A stretch of DNA of 29,219 nt. It comes from an uncultured bacterium (lineage in GTDB: Bacteria; Patescibacteriota; Dojkabacteria; CALFHW01). Positions 8,562 through 17,800 of the stretch are shown here, piece by piece. Positions within the stretch are counted from its first letter, which is position 1. Each line of letters begins with the position of its first letter. The notes beneath the pieces are model-generated. The model made no database searches. It had not been told where the DNA came from and worked only from the letters and a program-made list of their open reading frames with translations. A program made the translations under genes and the position numbers. The stretch lies in contig CALFHW010000074.1 of NCBI GenBank assembly GCA_937876695.1, positions 1 through 29,219 on the forward strand, given 5' to 3'.

Positions 8562-9370
8562 TGAGGTAAATGCAATAAAACAATATCTTCCACAGCTGCA
8601 TAGTTTATGGCCGCCTCAATCACAGCTGACTTAGTGCTGGCTCTAGGATCAGAGCTGATACTGACCACCTTGCCGATATACAGATCAGCTGGATAACCAG
8701 AGTTCAGGCCGCTAGTGAAAATCCTATCGCCCACTTCTAACGGAGTCGACGGCAAGACCTGCTCTAACCTGAGAATACTACCTCCGCCGCCGTTTAAAAG
8801 CCCCACGCTCCTGAGAGAAGTTTTTACTGGAATTGAGGACTCAGGATGCCCAATTAACTGCACTTGTGAATAAAAGCTGTCTACGCTGACGACTCGTCCT
8901 AGTAAGATTTTTTCTACTACCACTACGTCGCCCACCCTGACGCCGTCTTCGCTGCCCTTACTTATCTGGTAGGAGGATTGATCGCCAGATTGGAACTTCA
9001 CAACCTGAGCGCCAAGGCGTTTATAATCTCGATCAAATCTCAAGCCAGACTCAGCAATCAAGCGCTTATTCTCTTCAAAAATAAGTTCTACCTGCGCTAG
9101 CTGACTTTCGCTCTTTGCCAGCTTCATATTTAGCTCATCTCTCTGGGTGATCAAATCATTGAGCCCGCCAAGGCTTCCAAAGAATTTAGCCGCGGAATTT
9201 GCCGAACGAGCCAGCGACTGCTGTGTGGGTGCTAAGAGATATTTCACAGGCTTCTGCAGACCTTCTAGCAGGCCTAAACCGGCTAGCAAGTAGACCAACA
9301 GCCCACCCACCACAGCTAGCGTCCACCACCAAGGGGACATCTGATAGATTTCCTCGTTAAATGATCTCAT
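8558..9370 (-). CDS. mreC: Rod shape-determining protein MreC
   Basis: A 270-residue bitopic protein. A membrane helix at about 14-36 is followed by a coiled coil (LITQRDELNMKLAKSESQLAQVE region, about 72-105). Next come the two beta-barrel subdomains of MreC, recognisable from VVKFQSGDQSSYQISKGSEDGVRVGD and VVVEKILLGRVVSVDSFYSQVQL. MreC activates PBP2/RodA in the periplasmic or extracytoplasmic space. The gene overlaps mreB by 14 nt and mreD by 4 nt. Confidence 0.93.
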   Translation of the reverse strand: MRSFNEEIYQMSPWWWTLAVVGGLLVYLLAGLGLLEGLQKPVKYLLAPTQQSLARSANSAAKFFGSLGGLNDLITQRDELNMKLAKSESQLAQVELIFEENKRLIAESGLRFDRDYKRLGAQVVKFQSGDQSSYQISKGSEDGVRVGDVVVVEKILLGRVVSVDSFYSQVQLIGHPESSIPVKTSLRSVGLLNGGGGSILRLEQVLPSTPLEVGDRIFTSGLNSGYPADLYIGKVVSISSDPRASTKSAVIEAAINYAAVEDIVLLHLPQ

Positions 9371-10424
9371 GATCCTTTACTTGAATCTTCTCTAATAGGT
9401 CGATTTCGTCGAGTAGTATCTCGGTACCTCTAAGCACCGCCATAATTGGGTCTTCTGAGATAATCACCGGTACTTCTAAGTGCTTCTCAAAGTACTTATC
9501 GATGCCCTTGATCAGTGCCCCGCCGCCCGCAAGCACAATACCGCGATCTAGAAGATCGGACAAAATCTCGGGCGGCGTCTTCTCGATAGCGTCTTTGGCG
9601 GCCTGCAGAATCTGCTTGATCACCTTGAGTAGCGCTGTCCTCACCTCGGCGGTAGACACCTCTACTTTACGCGGCAAGCCAGTATTGATGTCTCGGCCTT
9701 TGATGATGCGCTTTTCGTTTTCTAGCTCTGGGATTTTTACCGCTGTACCGATGGCGATCTTCAAGTCTTCCGCTTGCTTTTCGCCTATCAGCAGGCCATA
9801 CTCAGATCTTGCATAAGCTACTAGCTGCTGATCCATCTCATCACCCGCCACGCGAATGGTGTTGTCTATCACTACTCCTCCCAAGGAAATAACTGCGATA
9901 TCACTAGTACCGCCGCCGATGTCGATGATCATGCTACCCGAAGCGTCCTCAATTGGCAGCCTAGAACCAATAGCCGCCGCCATAGGCTCCTCAATGATAT
10001 AAGCCTTTCTAGCGCCAGCCGATACCGCCGCGTCCACCACCGCCCTACCCTCTACTTCTGTTATTCCCGAAGGTATGCCAATAACCACCCTGGGCCTGAT
10101 TATACCGAACAGTTTAGGGAATTTTTTATGTACTTTGCGGATGAAATACCTGACCATGGCCTCGGTAGTATCAAAGTCCGAGATGACCCCGTCCTGCAGC
10201 GGGCGAACCGCGATGATGTTGCCTGGGGTGCGCCCAATCATGCGCCTTGCCTCCACGCCTACAGCCAAAACCTCACGTGTGCGCGTATTCATCGCCACCA
10301 CTGAAGGCTCGCATATCACTTCTGATTGTCCTTTTACAGAGATTCTAGTATTTGCGGTACCCAAGTCGATGCCGACATCATGAGTAACAAGTTCCCAAAA
10401 CCTATCCATTGGGGATTTAGCCAT
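9357..10424 (-). CDS. mreB: Rod shape-determining actin homologue MreB
   Basis: MreB is the actin-like filament protein that guides wall synthesis. Seen: the phosphate-1 loop DVGIDLGTANTRI, GIPSGITEVE, the phosphate-2 motif IIDIGGGTSDIAV, and the adenosine motif GIVLAGGGALIKGID. I prefer the ATG start giving MAKSPMDRFWEL (355 aa). A GTG five codons earlier is also open, but an extended -10 (TGTTAAAAT) overlaps that GTG and lies 5 nt before the ATG. It is first in the mreB-mreC-mreD-PBP2 run, 60 nt after the protease gene. Confidence 0.97.
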   Translation of the reverse strand: MAKSPMDRFWELVTHDVGIDLGTANTRISVKGQSEVICEPSVVAMNTRTREVLAVGVEARRMIGRTPGNIIAVRPLQDGVISDFDTTEAMVRYFIRKVHKKFPKLFGIIRPRVVIGIPSGITEVEGRAVVDAAVSAGARKAYIIEEPMAAAIGSRLPIEDASGSMIIDIGGGTSDIAVISLGGVVIDNTIRVAGDEMDQQLVAYARSEYGLLIGEKQAEDLKIAIGTAVKIPELENEKRIIKGRDINTGLPRKVEVSTAEVRTALLKVIKQILQAAKDAIEKTPPEILSDLLDRGIVLAGGGALIKGIDKYFEKHLEVPVIISEDPIMAVLRGTEILLDEIDLLEKIQVKDHEII

Positions 10425-10429
10425 GGCTA

Positions 10430-10438
10430 ATTTTAACA
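10430..10438 (-). promoter_or_regulatory. Putative extended -10 before mreB
   Basis: On the minus strand TG-T-TAAAAT is followed by five bases and the ATG of mreB. A TTGACA also occurs upstream (plus-strand TGTCAA near 10459-10464), but its spacing of 24 nt is too long for a standard promoter. If used, the transcript would begin at or beside the start codon. It could give mreBCD-PBP2 expression independent of the upstream protease gene. Confidence 0.4.
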
Positions 10439-10484
10439 CGCCCGCCTAAGCAGTTCCTATGTCAATTATTTGCTGACTATCCAG

Positions 10485-11729
10485 CTATTTACTAATCACA
10501 GCTAGGGAGAAATTATCGGGATTGAATACCTCTTGAGTGACTTCTCTGATGTCGTTGTGGGTGACTGCTAGTATTTTTTCTTTAACTTCAGCGATAGTGA
10601 ACTTGGAAGTCTGCAATAACTCCTGCATTCCGTAGAAACTAGCCAAATCATCCGAAGTCTCTAGCTCGGTAACTAGATTACCTAGCAGGTAATTTCTGGC
10701 TCTCTCAAACTCAGCCTGGGTAAACTGCCCTTCAACTATTTTGAGGACTTCTTGTTTGGCTGCCCTAATTGCTTCATCTCTCCTAGTTGAGTCCACCCCC
10801 ATCCCGATTTGAAATACCCCGGTTTCTTGAAAACTCATCAATCTGGAATAGACATAATATGCGAGTCCCAATTCGTCCCTAATTACCTGAAATAGTCGGG
10901 AGCCGAAGCCCCCACTTAGGACCGTGTTGGCCACTTGCAGCGCGTACCTTCGGGAATCGTCCCTATGAATTGAGGGACCTCCTAGGACCACATGGGTCTG
11001 TTCGACATCTTTGTTGATGAAAATTTCAGATTTCCGAGCTGGATTAACAGCATATGAGAACTGCTCAAATCTAGATTTCGGACGGCCAGCAAGTGAAGGG
11101 ATATCAAGACAATGCTGCTCAATCATGCGGGTGAGCCTAGCTTCATCCACCTTGCCGCTAGCTACTACAAGCACGTTCTCTGCATAGTAATGATCCTTCA
11201 AAAAATCGAAAAACTGCTGTCTTTTCATGGCCTTTACTGATTCAATGCTGCCAGTTATCTCTTCAGCTAAACTGTTACCTAAGAAATGGTTTGCTAGCCA
11301 CGCCTGGGATACCTTGGAGGTAGGACGATCCTCGTACATGCGAATCTCCTCGACAATTACGCCTCGTTCTTTCTCTATTTCCTCCTCAGAGAAAAGTGAG
11401 TTTTTGAACATATCTGCCAGAATCTCAAATGACTTTTCAAAATTCACCTCGGGAGCCTTGATGTAGTAACCGGTATAATCGTAGGAAGTAAAAGCGTTGC
11501 TACTGCCACCTAGAGACTCCATCTCCATAGAGATGGCCTTGCTGTTGGGTCTTAGTTTGGTACCTTTAAAAAGTGTGTGCTCCACAAAGTGAGCTAGTCC
11601 TGCCTGATCGGCAGTTTCAAATCTAGAACCAACTGCCACCAAAAACATCACAGTAGCTGATTGAGCCTCGGGGGCATTGACCACTATTGATCTCAAGCCA
11701 TTGGCGTGAGTTTGCTTGGTAACTTCCAT
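10485..11729 (-). CDS. M16-family zinc metallopeptidase
   Basis: A 414-residue single-chain M16 (pitrilysin/processing-peptidase type) protease. The inverted zinc motif HFVEH is at 47-51, followed by the distal zinc-binding glutamate in VIVEEIRMYED (E127/E128). The C-terminal inactive-like half includes the family's R/Y region (GGFGSRLFQVIRDELGLAYYVYS). The length fits PqqL/YmxG-type bacterial members, and no signal peptide is visible, so it is probably cytoplasmic. The substrate is unknown. Its ATG overlaps the stop codon of the upstream gene by one base (TAATG), so translation is likely coupled. Members often lie near mre or cell-wall genes in small genomes, but no role in shape is shown. 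Confidence 0.93.
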   Translation of the reverse strand: MEVTKQTHANGLRSIVVNAPEAQSATVMFLVAVGSRFETADQAGLAHFVEHTLFKGTKLRPNSKAISMEMESLGGSSNAFTSYDYTGYYIKAPEVNFEKSFEILADMFKNSLFSEEEIEKERGVIVEEIRMYEDRPTSKVSQAWLANHFLGNSLAEEITGSIESVKAMKRQQFFDFLKDHYYAENVLVVASGKVDEARLTRMIEQHCLDIPSLAGRPKSRFEQFSYAVNPARKSEIFINKDVEQTHVVLGGPSIHRDDSRRYALQVANTVLSGGFGSRLFQVIRDELGLAYYVYSRLMSFQETGVFQIGMGVDSTRRDEAIRAAKQEVLKIVEGQFTQAEFERARNYLLGNLVTELETSDDLASFYGMQELLQTSKFTIAEVKEKILAVTHNDIREVTQEVFNPDNFSLAVISK

Positions 11730-12742
11730 TATCTATGTTTCTTTTTCTTGTGGCGTCTGCCAGCAAACAGGTCATATGCTGGGTGTGGCTGCGGCTTGTC
11801 CTGCTCGGAGGAAGAACCGCTGACAGATGCATCACCTTCCGCTGAATCGGTACCTTGCGCTACCAATGTCTGTGCAACTGAGGTTGCCTGAGCCAGAGGG
11901 GCATTCTCACTCGCTGATTGGTCACTACTTGGTTGCTGGCTAGTTGGTTGATCACTAGATTGCTGCTCAGTAGCTGTTTCAGACTGAGGCTCCATCGACG
12001 GCGCTTGCTCTGCTTGACTACCAACCTCAGTAGACTCTGTAACACTCTCGTTGGCTTTTACTTCAACCTCGGTCACATTTGTTTTGACTTCTGCCTCAGA
12101 TACTTTGGCTGCCTCAGTTGCCTTCGCAGCCGCAACCGCTGCTTCCAGCTTCAACTTCTGCTCTTCTTGTTTCTGACGCTGTTTTTCTTCTCTCTCTCGT
12201 CTTCTCTTCTCGCCCTGAGCTTTTGCGTCCTCTAGACTGCTATCGATGCGCTGCTTTAGTGACTTGTAGATATTGCCTAAACCAGTAAGCTTGCGCTCTA
12301 CCTCAGCAGCTTCTTTGCCAATTGAATCAGGCGTGATCAGCTTGGCGCTATCACTGCTCTCCCAATCGATATCGATACGCATATCTCTGACGGCATCTGT
12401 AAGCTGTTTGGTGTGCAGCACTAGCTGAACGCCCATTACAATCTCGTCTCTATTTGTATCTACAAAGTTGGCAATTGGGATATGAACTCCTCCTGTGCTG
12501 GCGTCATGAGCCTCCTCAGGGCGAACCACCAAGTAGAACATAAACGCTGGGAAACCTAAGAAAAACACTGCCACTCCCCAAACTATCCCAGCCCATGGAG
12601 TGCTGTATCTTTTAGCAGCGTCGCGGCCGGCCCAAATGGAAATCATCAGCCACAAAGCCGCTACGTAAATTAAAACTATGAGAATCACCCTTCCGTAATC
12701 TATCTCTTCGTTGACCTTGATTAATGATAATATTGCATCCAT
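11729..12742 (-). CDS. Membrane-anchored coiled-coil protein, unknown function
   Basis: A 337-residue protein with two N-terminal membrane helices (about 18-38 and 51-71, separated by WAGRDAAKRYSTPWAG). A soluble part of about 80 residues follows, then a highly charged Glu/Lys/Arg/Gln coiled coil (about 165-225). The Ser/Gln/Glu/Thr-rich low-complexity tail ends in a lysine/histidine cluster (GRRHKKKKHR). I do not recognise a named domain. It heads the run into the M16 protease and mreBCD, so a scaffold role in envelope growth is possible but unproved. A promoter with -35 TTGCCA and -10 TAGTAT lies directly before its ATG. Confidence 0.8.
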   Translation of the reverse strand: MDAILSLIKVNEEIDYGRVILIVLIYVAALWLMISIWAGRDAAKRYSTPWAGIVWGVAVFFLGFPAFMFYLVVRPEEAHDASTGGVHIPIANFVDTNRDEIVMGVQLVLHTKQLTDAVRDMRIDIDWESSDSAKLITPDSIGKEAAEVERKLTGLGNIYKSLKQRIDSSLEDAKAQGEKRRREREEKQRQKQEEQKLKLEAAVAAAKATEAAKVSEAEVKTNVTEVEVKANESVTESTEVGSQAEQAPSMEPQSETATEQQSSDQPTSQQPSSDQSASENAPLAQATSVAQTLVAQGTDSAEGDASVSGSSSEQDKPQPHPAYDLFAGRRHKKKKHR

Positions 12743-12748
12743 TTAAAA

Positions 12749-12777
12749 ATACTAGTCTATCTGCAAAAAGATGGCAA
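12749..12777 (-). promoter_or_regulatory. Promoter for the coiled-coil/M16/mre run, leaderless geometry
   Basis: On the minus strand -35 TTGCCA (12772-12777), a 17-nt spacer, -10 TAGTAT (12749-12754), then six nucleotides before the ATG at 12742. The predicted transcription start coincides with the start codon. It is the best promoter candidate for the long minus-strand run below it. Confidence 0.55.
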
Positions 12778-12836
12778 GAAAATTCTCCGCTACCCATTAA
12801 ATGAACCGACGTGCAACTCCTTGCAGCCTGGACAGA

Positions 12837-12845
12837 TGTTATAAT
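12837..12845 (+). promoter_or_regulatory. Extended -10 giving a leaderless start for the 12851 gene
   Basis: A perfect TGn-TATAAT extended -10 is followed by only five bases (CGAAT) before the ATG at 12851. There is no clear -35, which is normal for extended -10 promoters. The intergenic region is shared with the divergent promoter at 12749-12777. Confidence 0.6.
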
Positions 12846-12850
12846 CGAAT

Positions 12851-14110
12851 ATGCTACCAGAAGGCCTTGAAATAGCCAATAATCGCAATGATTCGGATTT
12901 TGAGCCTGCAACCTTTCTGAGTAGATTGCGAGATAACTTAGATAGAGCAAAAGTCTTGGACCAAGGCTGGACAATCACTCTGCTCAATCGTCTTGAGCTC
13001 TATATTGCTGAGGGCCCAGGGGTTGATGACGGACTAAAAGCTACTGAACGTTGTCATCTGCTTGAAAATAATGTGAAGCTATTGTTCAGCTGCTACAGAC
13101 CAGACAAAGAAGGTCGCGAGCTTTACTTGTACCCAGATCTGGCTCACTTGATACTAGACCAGCTCAGCATCGCAAACTCCACTGAAACAACTCCTGCTTT
13201 CGTCGATTTCTATTTAGTAAACTATGATGAAGAAACTGGAGAGCCGCAGGATGTGAGGATATCTCTTCCCAGCATATTGTTTCTCGCAATTGGAAAAGGA
13301 GATTCGCATAGCATGTCGTTCAGTAAGCCATATGTAGAGACAAGTATCAGAACTATACTGATGGGACTTAACTATGGAGCTAATTACGAATCTGCCATAA
13401 TGCAAAAGCCCTCCCGAAAGAGCATAGGGCCAAAGAGAGGCTGGGAAAAAGGTGGCCCGGATCGTATTCCCCTAGCTGTCGTGAAGAGTAGACAGTCAAG
13501 AGAAGAAAGAGGATCGTTTTTCTGGAACCAAGAACATTTCGATGTTTTAATTGATTGGTTTACTCAAACCCAGCAAGTGGACTACGTCGCTATTAGGCAG
13601 AATCTACTAAACCGATTTCCAGAGCTAGAAGATATATTGGGTAAAAGTGACGATGTCCTAACACCTAGGAATATGGGAAGACTGGGGAATATTATGCAAC
13701 TTGCCAGAAAACTACACCCTGAAATAGTGCCGCCGGCAAAGAAACAATTTAGCTGGGAGCAGCTGGATCCTCAAGTGTTGGATGGAATCCTAAGCGAACT
13801 TATCGCGCAAGCTATGTCCAACTCAATAAACCCTGATGCAAACGATCAAAAACTGACAATTGAATCATTGCGCAGATTGGTGATTGCTAACTCCGGAAAC
13901 AAGCACCTATATGAGGCTCTTAATCAGATTATCGAGCGAGCAACTGGTAGCCAACTATCTCTGGGCTCAACTAAGACACAGTTAACTAAAAAGCAAGAAG
14001 GAAGAATATCGCGCATCGTCCACATATTGGCGGAGAAAATGGACATCGCACCAGAATTAATACATAGCCAGTGGGTGGCTAGAGAAGTCCCAAAACGCAA
14101 GTCTGCTTGA
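12851..14110 (+). CDS. Unknown protein, orphan plus-strand gene
   Basis: A 419-residue soluble protein that I do not recognise. It has no signal peptide or membrane helix. The N-terminal half is acidic and mixed alpha/beta (ELYLYPDLAHLILDQL, FVDFYLVNYDEETG). The middle is basic (PSRKSIGPKRGWEKGG, about 188-203), and the C-terminal half is mostly helical and ends in a basic tail (REVPKRKSA). It is the only plus-strand gene in the first 25 kb. It converges on efp with an 8-nt gap and ends in TGA, which shows that UGA is a stop here. Its -10 box lies 5 nt before the ATG. Confidence 0.8.
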   Translation: MLPEGLEIANNRNDSDFEPATFLSRLRDNLDRAKVLDQGWTITLLNRLELYIAEGPGVDDGLKATERCHLLENNVKLLFSCYRPDKEGRELYLYPDLAHLILDQLSIANSTETTPAFVDFYLVNYDEETGEPQDVRISLPSILFLAIGKGDSHSMSFSKPYVETSIRTILMGLNYGANYESAIMQKPSRKSIGPKRGWEKGGPDRIPLAVVKSRQSREERGSFFWNQEHFDVLIDWFTQTQQVDYVAIRQNLLNRFPELEDILGKSDDVLTPRNMGRLGNIMQLARKLHPEIVPPAKKQFSWEQLDPQVLDGILSELIAQAMSNSINPDANDQKLTIESLRRLVIANSGNKHLYEALNQIIERATGSQLSLGSTKTQLTKKQEGRISRIVHILAEKMDIAPELIHSQWVAREVPKRKSA

Positions 14111-14118
14111 AGTTCTAC

Positions 14119-14685
14119 CTACCCCCTGGACACATAAGTTCCCATTTCGGTGTTTACCTTTATCAACTGGCCAGCCTCGATAAATAGAGGCACCTGCATT
14201 TTGTAGCCGGTGTCGGCGGTGGCTTCTTTGGTGGCGTTGGTGGCGGTATTGCCGGCTACGGCAGGAGAAGTCTCCACAATAGTCAGCTCGGCTGACTTAG
14301 GGATCTCGATACTGACTGCGCTGCCGTTGAGAAACAGAGTAACAACGCTGTCGCCCTCGTGCAGGAAGTTCATCTCCCACTCTAGTTGCTCTTTATCTAG
14401 GTCAAATTGCGAATAATCCGCATTATCCATGAAATAGACCCGGTTGTCATCGGCATAAAGGTACTGGCTGGTGCGCTTCTCGACGTCAGCGGCTTGTACT
14501 TTCTCTTCGTTCGAATAAGTCTTCTCGGTGATAGCGCCGTTCTCGATATTGCGCACTTTGACGCGGATAGTGGCCTGTCCCCTGCCCTTCTTGATGTGCT
14601 GGTATTTGAGGACTACGAATGACTGTCCGTCGTCCACAAACACTGCTCCTATTTTTAACTCATTGGAATTTAAAACTGCTGCCAT
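14119..14685 (-). CDS. efp: Elongation factor P
   Basis: EF-P binds between the ribosomal P and E sites and rescues polyproline stalling. The 188 residues contain the three expected domains: KOW-like N domain (1-66), OB domain (about 67-130) and C-terminal OB domain with the family signature (DTGYKMQVPLFIEAGQLIKVNTEMGTYVSRG). At the functional loop tip the sequence is KKGRGQA with arginine (R35) where the E. coli-type factor has the modified lysine. Arginine there is known in some lineages, including Thermus and the rhamnosylated class. No modification enzyme is visible nearby. It follows the tRNA-Leu by 28 nt. Confidence 0.97.
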   Translation of the reverse strand: MAAVLNSNELKIGAVFVDDGQSFVVLKYQHIKKGRGQATIRVKVRNIENGAITEKTYSNEEKVQAADVEKRTSQYLYADDNRVYFMDNADYSQFDLDKEQLEWEMNFLHEGDSVVTLFLNGSAVSIEIPKSAELTIVETSPAVAGNTATNATKEATADTGYKMQVPLFIEAGQLIKVNTEMGTYVSRG

Positions 14686-14713
14686 ATAGTTTCTACTTAA
14701 ACTTAACTAAATC

Positions 14714-14797
14714 TGCCGAGGAAGAGAATCGAACTCTTACTCTCTTGCGAGAACCGGATTTTGAGTCCGGCGCGTCTACCAATTCCGCCACCTCGGC
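14714..14797 (-). tRNA. tRNA-Leu(CAA)
   Basis: An 84-nt class II tRNA. The acceptor stem is GCCGAGG/CCTCGGC with discriminator A. The anticodon stem-loop is CCGGA-CTCAAAA-TCCGG, giving anticodon CAA (reads UUG). A long variable arm (TCTC/GAGA) and T arm AAGAG-TTCGATT-CTCTT complete it. CCA is not encoded (the DNA continues GATT), so it must be added by the CCA enzyme. It lies 28 nt upstream of efp and probably shares its transcript. Confidence 0.97.
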
Positions 14798-14814
14798 AAC
14801 CACAAATCTGTCAC

Positions 14815-14820
14815 ATTATA
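14815..14820 (-). promoter_or_regulatory. -10 box for tRNA-Leu / efp
   Basis: A perfect TATAAT on the minus strand, 17 nt before the first base of the tRNA, in the gap after the stop codon of the large surface-protein gene. The -35 region is weak. It is the only promoter signal seen upstream of both the tRNA and efp. Confidence 0.5.
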
Positions 14821-14837
14821 CTACATAATCAGAAAGC

Positions 14838-17800
14838 CTACTTACCTGGGTCGAACTCTTTGGCACTGCCCGAATCAACCTTGATGAAGTAGCCGCGTTT
14901 ATCGACAATTTTAAAGTTATTACCAAAAAGTAACCCATCTTTCCTAATTACTGATTGATAGCTGGCACTTTCAAACTGCGAGATTGTATCTGCATTAATT
15001 CCCTGCCCCTCAGTTTTTTTCAGTAGTTCCTCTGAGTTGACATCTAAACCGCCATTTATGATGCCCACTAGGTTCCAACCATTCTGTAGCTTCAATGGCA
15101 GACTACCATCATAACGTTTGCCCGAGAAACTGACATTTACGTTCTCAGCTCTATTGAGCACGAAGATGCCTTCTCCGGGGACCAACTCAAAGTCCTGTGT
15201 GTATTGGGTACCGGTCTCTCTCTGACTATAGATCTGGAACTGACCGCCTATAAATCTAGCCACATGCCTCACATCGGCACCTTGTTCGTTCCAATAATCC
15301 ACTAATTTAGCCGCAGAGTTTACTGCCCCTTCGCCTCTGGCATCGATCAGTGGCAGGTGGATTAAGTTCCAGCCGCTATTTAGACTAAATTCTTCGAGGT
15401 TGGCTTCTTTGGTGAGGTTAACTTGCCTCTCGCCCGCGTAGTATTCTTCACCAGCATCTTTGATCCCATTGCCGTTGCTATCTACAAATAACCTGATCTC
15501 TACTTTCTCATCGCTAACTATGACATCTTGCTCGGCGATCTTCTCTCCATTTTCAAAGAATGAATATCTACCTGACTCTGTCACTTCTAGTGGCTGCGCC
15601 GGCTGTTGCGCCTGGGACTGCCCCAGGACTTTTGGTGCGATAGACATAGGAGTGAGAGATTTTTGGCCTATTGATGATAATCCACCTGGAATCATGCTCC
15701 CACTTCCAGGAGGACCACACATCACCACTGAAGGGGTTTCAGGTTTTCGATACTTTTTATTGCCAATGGAGTCTTTTTGCCAGTTCTTGCAGCCATCAAG
15801 TGTCTGGAATATATGGTAATAATCTCTTTCGCTTGGCAAGCCCGGCCCGGTTTGATCGCGTCTCACCCCAGGTCCATCATTCGCGTATTGGTCTAGTATA
15901 CTGTAACCAATTAATCTCCGAGCCTCGAGCAATGATAATGTCCCTTCCGTTCCTGCTCTGACACATTCTCCCCAATACATAGACTCATTTAGCTTTACTC
16001 CTCTGCCGGTGCAGCTATTATTTGCATAGCTCTTAAAATAAGCTAATTCATCTAGTCCTCTAGCCTGATTATTTATAGCGATCTCTTGATAACGTGTGTT
16101 ATCAAGCCGAACGATTTGGTCAACTACCGCAATACCTACCAGACTAGTATTTTCATTCTGTGTATTGTCTTGCTTAGGATGTAGCCAACAAGTATTACTA
16201 AAAGTCCCAAATCTAAGCGCGAAAACATAAAAGTCTTCTATTGTTAGACTGTCATTAATCTCTATATAGCTTGCATCATATTCTCGGTTTGTGACGCACC
16301 TATTTATGAGCCCTAAATTTAATTGCCTCAGAACTTGGTTTGGCAAAAATGCGTCTTGGATCAAAAAACTTATAACGCCATTGTTAGTTTCCCTAAGGTA
16401 AATGCAACTATTCTCAAGCCTATAAGTGCCGATCCTGCCTGTTTCTACCCCCATATGCCTGAGCAGACCTTCTCTATATCTCTCTATTGATTCCAGCCTT
16501 CTGGAGTCCCGGTCATAATACAGCGGGTTAATGATTGTCATTCCATTTACATTGCCAGCAATGGCCCCAAGCTTCCTTGTTTGGTCAAATAACCAAATAT
16601 TATTTGTGAGGTCGGTTGTGTTCATTTTCGACAATATACTGTTGAGCTGATCGCCACAGGGTCTGATATCAATGTGCTCTTTTATAAACTCTAAATCCGT
16701 TAGTCTTTCTTCTGGTTGATCAGTATCTATACCAGTGATAAAGCGTAGATCAGGTCTAACCTGGTTTAGATCTGAGGGCTCCCCGCATTCTCCTTGCCGA
16801 CCAGCATCAGATTCAGTAATAGAATAAGAGAAGTTGCATTGCATTACCCACATGTTTGAATTCCTACAAAGGGTATTTGTAAATCTGATACTCTCCGGCC
16901 CAGTATAGTTGTCGGCCATAAACTCCAGCACTGTCGTGAAGAAGGGATTATTGACACGCGCCTGACTATCATACGAAACTGATATTATTTCGGACTGTTT
17001 TACACGGTAACCAGGGTCTACACAGCTCTGTAGCAGAGGCTCCATAGGGTACGTAAAGTCCTGTGAATCAAATAGTCGTGATAGTGATGGACGTTCTTGT
17101 ATGAACTCACGAAATCCCTTTCTAAAACGGCTCTCGATTGCTAGCGTTTCATTTTCATAGTCAATAGCATCTGGATCTGCTTCACCCATCACCACGAGCT
17201 GCCCATATGACGCCCAGCCACTGTTTATATCATCTAGCGATTGTACTTTTAACCATTGTTTTTCATTTATACTATCACCTTGCAGGACAGTGCAATCGGC
17301 TACTTTAACTATTCTTCCGGGAGATATAGTGTAAGGTAGTCCTGCTACACCGTAGGCATCTGCTTTATTTAGCCCGACTTCATAATCAGTGTCGCTTCCT
17401 AAGAAGCCTTCAATTATGGGTGGGGACTTGTAGGTATAAGTAGTTTGACCTGCTTTCGTAGTCATATAATATGGTCCCTCGCCCTCAAATGATTCGCAGA
17501 AATTAATCCTTTCACCCTCACTGTGACCCCGAGCTGAGGAGTTATCATTGTTGTTCGTTTCGGATTGTGGGTTTTGTGTCAAAAAGTTTACTGCCGCCCA
17601 CCCGCTCTGAGCTGACTGACCCTCGGGGTGAGTACTAACTTGTATCCAGCTATAACCGTCCTCATTGACGCAATCAACTGTTCGGGGGAGTGCTTCCGTA
17701 CCCGCTAAGACATACAAACTAGTGTCTTTTGCAAAGCTATTGACAATTGCACCAGTCAATCCCGGGAATCTACGTAAATTTAGCTGATCAATCGTCTTCA

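Noticed and set aside
12851..14110. UGA recoded as glycine (Absconditabacteria/Gracilibacteria code)
   Set aside because: This gene ends in TGA at a sensible place, and conserved proteins such as RuvB, MreB and PBP2 need no read-through.
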